DNA from: Marisa cornuarietis
Lineage: Eukaryota > Mollusca > Gastropoda > Architaenioglossa > Ampullariidae
Length of the DNA: 64,000 nt
Direction of reading: 5' to 3'
Assembly: GCA_004794655.1 (NCBI GenBank)
Contig: SMMW01000141.1
Span: forward strand, 684,501 to 748,500
Shown: piece after piece, positions 56,531-64,000 of the stretch
How positions within the stretch are numbered: position 1 is the stretch's first letter
Layout of the letters: each line of letters starts with the position of its first letter
Notes under the pieces: model-generated
The model's input: the letters and a program-made list of their open reading frames with translations, nothing else
Databases searched by the model: none
Told to the model about the DNA's origin: nothing
Made by a program: the position numbers and the translations under genes

Positions 56531-59500
56531 GCTGATCCTTGATTTTCTCCTCTTGCCTTGCGACACCATTTCCCGTGGTTTCATAACTGTGGCCTCGGTT
56601 TATTTCAACACCCTTCTCATCCCACTTTCTCCCACACCGTGAGGCTTCTTTCACACAACCACACAACCTTCAGCTGGCTTTTCTTGAGCAATAGAAGCAC
56701 CTCATCATTTCATCGTATTTTCTCATGGTACTCACCATATCCTGATGCAGGCACTCTGCCAGTTTCCTGTTGAAAAATTTAAGTTTCAAATTAAAAAAAA
56801 AATTTCCTTTTTTGATTTGAGGCTTTTTTTGGCATTCATTCTGTGGACATTTCTCTGAAGGAGAGTCAGGGGCTTAATAAGTTCATGGATGACTTGCAGT
56901 TACTAGGCTGCAGCTAATTTTTGCAAACATTACTTTTATCTTACTTTTATAATGTTTTATAATTTTGACTTTTTTTTAAATAAAAACACCAGTTGTGGGA
57001 GTTTTGTGGTGACAGTGAGAGTGCTAAAGTGCAAATCGTTTGTTTCTATTGCTAAGTACAGTATTTTAAAAACATAAGGGCAACTGGAGTTAGGATTAAA
57101 GCATATATCAAGGCCTGTTAGCACCCATCACTTGCCAAAGAGATCTACCTTAACTAGGAAATTTTGTCACCCTCGTATAGGAGGGAGTGTATTGGGTTAG
57201 TTTTGCCCTAAAAATGGATTTTACTTAGCACATGGCTACCTGTGTTTTTATCATATTACTTTTGGGGCAGCCAATTTCATGGTCTAGTTTGAAAGTTATA
57301 TTTTTAGCCTGCATACGTTGTCTCAAAATCGAATTTTAGTTTCTTGATCACCTATGAAATTTATTTTGAGTCAGTATTCTGTTGTCCGTCCATCTGTCTG
57401 CTGTACACTTCACCTTTTTCTTCACGACTGTGATGAGTTTGAGGTGGAGTTTGAGGCCTTTGGAATAGAAGTTAGTTTAATCTTGTCAGGAATTTGAGTT
57501 ACTGAAGTAAAACGCCAGATCTTTTCAGACGTGTATGCAGTTAAGAAATACAAATTAGACAAACATTGCATTTTAATCTTAAAAGACCTCATCATTGTGG
57601 TTTGTGGTTGACAATCATTGTTGACGGAATATCGAGCAGAAACTGGCAGGAGCCAATAGATGTTCTTTCAGTCGTGCAGACTGTTTGCCCCCTGACCCCC
57701 ATCCTTTTTACTAGGTTGTGCAGATATTTTACCTCAAAGCTTTTCCTGTCATATGCACTCATTTCCTGTTTTCTTTTTCTGTTGAGAAGTGTGTACACCT
57801 AGAACTTTTAGTGAAACATTTTCATTTCTTCCACTTTTATTTCACTTCACTTTTTATCTTGCAATGTGTTGCACATTGCCCATCTTTGTGGTGTCTGGCC
57901 AGAAGACAGGTAAGCTTAAATTATTGCCTGATAAAATGGTTAGATTTTTCTTGGGTCCTGGCCATAAGAGTGGGAGAATGAGAGTGTGTGTGTGTGTGTG
58001 TGTGAAGGGAGAAATGTTCATATGTGTGCAGGTGCTGTTTTGTGCAAGTGCGTGCATGTCAGCACATGTCCATTTTTTCCTATGATACAAACTGTACACT
58101 GTGACCTTTACTTGCTAAGAACAACATAAAAAAGTTCTTATAGTTTTCACAAATGCAAAGGGAGACCATGTCACAGAATAGTTTTAGTTCATAAATAAAA
58201 CACCATTAGTTTGCTTTGAGGACGTGGTAGCAACTTCACTAGATTTATGAATGTAAGAATTAAAACAGAAAAGTGTTTTTCTTGATTGCTAAACTTTGTG
58301 TTGGAGTCATGAAAGTATTTATGGTCAACACCATAGTCTGCTAAATGGCCAGTTGTAAGACCTTTTAGGTTGAAAGTTCAGTCAGTGTCACCTTTGTTTT
58401 CTGTTGGTTTTTTTTTAAGAGTTCTGCGTTTATTTTTTAAATTAAGTGCCTGAATTTGTAAACTTTCATCTACCCTAGGAGAAGCTAAAACTGTCAATCA
58501 AGACTTGTAAAAGTTGGAAAGGGGGTTTAAAAAAGGATATAAATGGATCTGATGCCAGTTGGTCATTTGAAACTTTGGGTGGCTATGCTAAATCTCTGAG
58601 AGAATAACTTCTGTGTTCAGCTGAGAAAAAAGTGGTATCACTAAAGTTTTCCAACATTCCATTGTCCATACTTTTGTAATTTAATCATTTCACGTGACAA
58701 CCACATTTAGATTTCTGTATGATATTTATACAAGTAATTGCTGTAGTGTGAAATAAGAGAATTTGTGAAATACACATCATGTACAGTAATAGATGTTTAA
58801 AAATCCCTTTGTGCAATTTTTAAAAACTGTTATTACAAAAGACCTTTAAAAATTATATAATTGAACTCTACATTTTCTTATCTCTGGGAACATATTTAAA
58901 AATCACATGCATGTCTGACAGAAGCTTCGTTACCCTTAACTGACAAGTGGCACGAATAATACATTGTTAAACCGTCAGCTTAAAAAATTTCTTTGTAATA
59001 ATTGCTGAACAGAATGGTTTCATCAAAAGTTTTGTTAGCTTTTTTTATTTTGGTGTGGTTAACTACTTGAAGATAGTTGATGAGAGGGACACAAGGAGTA
59101 ACAAGGACTAAACACCTACCCTTTTAGTAATTTTGTGTGAGACATTACTGAAATGTAACATTTCCCTCACAGTGGTGTTGGATTTTGTTTTGTGCTAGAA
59201 ACAGAACTGTCAGACCTCAAAATGTGCTGACGTGGATATTGCATAAGCCGATTTTCCTTGGTGTAGGTTTTTACTCACAGCTTGGTCACGTGAAATTGTT
59301 TTTGCCGAAGATTTCTGCTCCCATCTCATGGCCTAAGGAAGTAGATACTTAGTTATGCAACTATGAACACTGTGTAAAAAATCACTACCCAGAGAGGGTA
59401 GGTGACATCTTGAAGCCAGCTGAATGGAAGGGTGTGCTCAGTAGTAGATTTCTTTTGACCAGATATTTTGATCACCTACATTTTCCATATTTTTGAAGAT

Positions 59501-61539
59501 GCTGTGTGCTTTTTAGTCTCGAAAGGCATCGTAACTGCCAAAGTGGGAAAACAATGCTTAAGGGAATCGAGGTCTGGACCAATCATTTTGTGTCATCTAG
59601 AGATACAGTCATCGGTGACCAAGCTTAATGCACAAAATCATCAATTTAGACTTTGAAGAATAATGAACCGTAGTGAAAGTGAACAGATTTTGAAAACATA
59701 TCATTTACACAAGAAACAGAAGTGTAGCATGACTGTAAGAACCCTGATGTGAGAAGGGCTCAGAAACTGGAAATGCTTGTGGATAGGTTGAAACCTCAGG
59801 GTATTTCATGTTGTACCAGAGATCAAGGGCAGAAAATCCATGCATCTCTATCAAGGTTTTCCAGGTTTCATTAAGACCAACAGTGATGTCTCTGGTGCCA
59901 GTCAATTTGTTTTCACTTACTGGCAGAGAGCTTTGGGTAAGAATAGTAGAGTAGACCATCTGCTGGTACTATGACCTTCAACTGGTACCCTGGCAAAGTT
60001 TAAAGGATGAACTAATGGACTACTGTGGTGCATGAGTGAAAGTAGGTGTGAATGCCTAGAGGTGCGATGTAAAATGCAGCATTGGGGAGTGGGGTGGGTG
60101 GTATCAATACCTAGTTTATAAAATGTGCTTGTTCATTTTTCTGCTACCTTTGTATTAAGACGTTCCCATAGGTAAACCCCTGAGGCCCATGAAATTTGTC
60201 ACATCAGCTTATTGAGCATTTTTATAGCATGTTTGGTGTTAGGTGAAAAGGGACATGTCTTTACAATGCTGTGATAATAATATTTCGTGTGTGTGTGTGT
60301 GAATGAGAGAGAAACATATGGGGAGGGTCAGTTGCAAACGAAGAAAAGAATATTTGTATTTCTTTGGCAGATGGTGTGGGTAACTCTGTTGAACTACTAT
60401 AAATTATTTACAGCTTGTTTTTTTCGTTTAATGCAAATGCGCATGTGTTTTAAAGAACATGAGTACATGTGTATGGCAATGGAGTATGGTGAAATAAGAC
60501 TGTAAATATGTATAAAACGTTTGTGGCAACTGGCTTATTTAAAAATATAAAAGTAATGTTTGTGATTGATGAAAATTATTGCACTGATTTATTAACCCTT
60601 AAGTCGTTCTTGACTTAAAGATTTTTAGTTCATCTAAGACACTGGAGCATAATGTTTTCTTGAAGGTGAACAAAACCATTATTGCTGTTTGATGTGTAAA
60701 ATTTATGAAAAAATAGACTATTTTCTATGGAATAATTATTTTGGACAGTTTGTATAGTTGATCTCTGCATCCTCATGATCATAAAATTGAAGCAGAATTT
60801 GCTTGATGCACCTATTTTGATGGCATCCTTAAGGCTTAGGCATTGGTTTAATAGATTCTTTATTGTCTCCGATGTCGGATAACGTTAAAAAATTTGTGGA
60901 TTTTTATTACCTCTGGGTCTTTTTATGCTGTTCTTTTCCTTGACATCTGTCCATGACTGTTGTTTCTAATACAGACATTAAAATATTATCTTTTCACATT
61001 TTGAGGTCATTTGCTTTAGTAGCCTCATGCTAGTACATTTATTGGGGAGTGATGTGTTTATGTGAGGGAAATGCCCATCTTCTCACCCTTGCTGCTTTAC
61101 TCTCCCGAGCTCTGTACAGAGTCAACCATTCCCCCACCTGAATCCACTGAACAGCATGCTGCATCACACAGGTATTGAAACAGTGTGCCTTCAAGTTTGG
61201 ATGCTCTTGAGGAGAATGTGGGGCAGCTGATGACATTGAAAATGTGTTCAGATTTTGAATAACACGTTTGGCTAAAGAACAGAAAGCAGCACTTGTACAT
61301 AACTGCAGCAAAGAAACAAAATTCATTCACTTCAGCTTTGTTCGTGTTAGTTGTGGGGTTGTTTTTTAAGTGGGAAGACAGTACATTTGTGCACCTCTTT
61401 GAACTGCTGCTTTGATTTGACTGGAGAAATGAGTACAACAGAACTCTAGGCCACACAATGCCAGTGTTGGACATGTATGTTCAAGTAAGAAGCTGATTAA
61501 AAATAACAAAAAGACCTCAGCAAATTCAACACTTGCAGA

Positions 61540-64000
61540 TTAACAAAATTGCATTTATTGGTCAAGATCAATGAGACCCTGACATTACTTCCAGGTAATC
61601 CAAGTTTGCCTCCAAGATGTAATGCAATAAGACCGAAAAAAATATATATATGTCAATCATAAAGAGAACAGGTAAATCATGTTTACTGTGCCTGAGCCCC
61701 AACACATGCATACAGGCAGTTTCTGTGCATGCTTTTTGTTTTTAAATCCCAATAGAAATTCTGTCTTTCAAAATCTTTTCAGGCCATGCAAGTCAATCAC
61801 TATGGATTAGGATTTAGTATCCCTCCCCTCAATGAAAGGAACAGAAATAGGTGATAAGTGAGCCATAAAAATTAAAAAGCTCAACTCCACCAAAAGCAAC
61901 AAGAAAAAATAATGTGCAGAAAGCAGTGCAGATTTCCTTCATGTTTGGAGCCTGCTACATCTACATATTTTTACTTTAGGAAAACAGATTTGGGTTGCTG
62001 CAGCTCAAAAGTAGCTAATGTAATTCAGTGGCATAGTTAGCCATAACAATGTAATTTTCAACTGTATATTTCTGAGAACAAATGCAATTTCTTTATACTC
62101 CCAAGCATTAGCTTAAGCCCGACCACAAGGCCAAAAAGAACAAAAGCATTGTACTGGAAAATAAACTGCTATGAGTTGTAGTTCCCAGATATTTTCCTGG
62201 TTTTTCCCCCAAAAAAAATCCCTCTGAAAGAGCAAAAAATATTCCCATAGTTTACAGGTTTTCTGAAATCTTAGTATTGGGCTACTGATTGGTTCAATGT
62301 CAAGAGTTTCAATATCCATGTCACCCACCTCGTCTCCCTTTAGCTGGATAACCATATACTTGTGAATCTCAAACATATGATGACAGCTCCATCATGTACA
62401 TGTTAGGTTGCTAATCTGTCACCAGATTCCCAGAATGTGAGTTCAGGGACAAGTATTCATTCTGTGGTAGTGGCCACAGGGAGCAACAATGCGTAGTCAC
62501 TACAAGAATTATTGCTCAATGAGTTAAAACAAATATCAGCCTCCAGCCATCACAAGATTTTTTTTAAAGTACCTGGACTAAAACAAATCAGAGGAAACCT
62601 TAGAAGCAAATCTCATTCAATATTCGTTGTTTAAATCAAAACAGTCTTTACAAAACAATCTGCTGCAACAAAACTGTATTGCCTTCACCTTGTCAAGATT
62701 TGCTACAAAGTCACTGACAAGCAGGCACCACTATAGGTAATGAAAAAGGAAATGGCTTCTTGATAACAATCTGCATGTAAAATTACTTTTTAAAAGTGTA
62801 CTAAATATTGGATTTTACTTTAAAATTGGGCAAAACGTTTCAAGATCCTAAAACATTCCAACAAATGTTGCCGTTAACCTGCTGGCTCTGGCTAGTGATT
62901 AAGGCTGATTAGCAATGTTGAACACAGTTCAATCACCAGTTAAATGTGTTTCAAGTACTCTTTGCTAGCTGCGTACAGTGTCATGAGCAACTCCACCTGC
63001 CATTATATCCTGCTAAAGGCAGACATTTCAAAATGTGGCACAATGTAGACTTACGACATAAATGCTCCAAAATACCAATTCAATATTCAGGAAAATTACA
63101 CTTCATGTGACTATATCATGAAATAATTGCATATTAAGATCAGGAGAGGTTTACCAGTTTTCAAAACTAATAATAACCTCTTTCCTACTGCATCTGAAAA
63201 ATCTAACCTTCCAGCATTTAGCAAGAAGCAAAAATATGAATTCGGTCTGTATTTTTCAAATTGCAACAAGGCTACAGAATAATTTTAATCTGAATTTGTA
63301 TTTTTAATAAACTAAAGGGTACCCTACCAGGACTTTTGAAATCTAAACAATTTTAAACAAGAGACATTTAAAATTTGCGATGCAAGTGTAAAGCAAAAAG
63401 TGCTATATGATCAGCCAATGTGTGATCAGCTTTTATTACAAAATCTTGGCTCAAGAACATTTTAAGCATTAATGTGTGATTTAATGTGGATAGCTGCACA
63501 CGAGAGTAGACCCTTAAGAAAAGTAGGAATTTGCATAATATGAAAACAATACTCCTGTATAGATCTTTTCTGCACTTTCACAGGTTGGAATACAATGATA
63601 TATAATGCAGAGACACCAACACCTTTTTCTTCTTAAAGCAATGAAAGCAATAAAAAATATCAATAACCCTTTTGGATGTACTCTACCAACAAAGTAATAA
63701 AAATGTTTAATAATTATCTGTTTCATGACAACATCACACTTTTCAAGCAAAATGCAACCATAAAATTAGTGTTAATCTTGGCAGCAATTCACCATCACAT
63801 GTAATCCCTCAGGATTCACATGCCTAATTCAAGTGATCAGTCATTCTTAGCCACTAACTTCCCTTAACACCAACTGACATTTCGTAAATTTCACTTTTAG
63901 AGAAGGCTCATTTATTCTAATTTCCATTCTACTTAGCTGCCCTTGTAGGACAATGTACTTCAAATGATCTATCTTCAGTGAAACGCAGAATCTTTCACTA
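61540..64000 (-). other. Probable 3' end of a convergent minus-strand gene
   Basis: From about 61.5 kb the plus strand becomes A- and C-rich, the reverse of the flippase transcription unit. TTTATT at 61553-61558 is AATAAA on the minus strand, placing a possible cleavage site near 61.53 kb. No protein is recognised. One minus-strand ORF (62113-62376) has an acidic, non-repetitive middle (KGDEVGDMDIETLDIEPIS) that could be the end of a coding exon, but it has no similarity that I recognise. Confidence 0.4.

Larger units (their letters stand above)
53997..61000 (+). other. 3' UTR and downstream sequence of the flippase gene
   Basis: No coding sequence recognised. Candidate poly(A) signals include ATTAAA at 54172-54177, AATAAA at 54837-54842, AATAAA at 55628-55633 and ATTAAA near 60978. 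The plus-strand T and G richness and low CpG seen in the introns continue to about 61 kb, so a very long 3' UTR or a run-on transcript is possible. A GT microsatellite lies at about 57984-58003. A long hairpin at 56370-56530 is listed separately. Confidence 0.45.

Overview
This is a 64 kb piece of an animal genome, most likely a mollusc. The evidence for an animal is a large spliced gene with GT-AG introns, dense non-LTR retrotransposon debris and a CpG-depleted transcribed region. A mollusc, perhaps a gastropod, is suggested by an I-type LINE tail ending in a GGCGTTAAACA-type sequence plus an AACC run, a form I associate with molluscan genomes. Species cannot be fixed from the sequence.

The window is dominated by one plus-strand gene. 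It encodes an ATP8B-class P4-ATPase, a phospholipid-translocating flippase. I assembled 23 coding exon positions between 16159 and 53996. All splice phases close and the sum is 3,822 nt, or 1,273 residues plus stop. Every P4 hallmark is present: DGET, PISL, DKTGT, KGAD, TGDK and GDGANDV, ten predicted membrane segments and a conserved C-terminal GYAF regulatory motif.

The most interesting feature is exon position 4. It exists twice, at 26842-26940 and 32507-32605. Both copies are exactly 99 nt, both phase 0-0 and both with good splice sites, but they encode different versions (18 of 33 residues identical) of the luminal TM1-TM2 loop and TM2. They look like mutually exclusive exons that would swap part of the lipid entry gate of the flippase.

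Layout. 1-4.75 kb: CpG-poor, no recognisable gene, one MITE-like element. 4.75-12.3 kb: clearly CpG-richer, with an internally deleted I-type LINE (5.6-7.0 kb), a LINE-tail fragment (9.4-9.8 kb), and a possible promoter (CRE-like site plus TATA-like box, 11.33-11.43 kb) followed by a candidate 5' UTR exon ending at 12289. 12.3-54.0 kb: the flippase gene. Its introns hold three LINE relics on the plus strand, a minus-strand relative of one of them, a 730-bp pogo/Tigger-like DNA transposon inserted in a LINE, short LINE tails, and several tandem or direct repeats. 54-61 kb: 3' UTR and/or downstream sequence with several poly(A) signals and a long imperfect hairpin. 61.5-64 kb: strand composition flips to A/C-rich on the plus strand, with an AATAAA on the minus strand, suggesting the 3' end of a convergent minus-strand gene whose coding part mostly lies outside the window.

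All coordinates and translations were worked out by eye. Exon boundaries rest on consensus splice sites, phase closure and remembered family alignment, not on transcripts.
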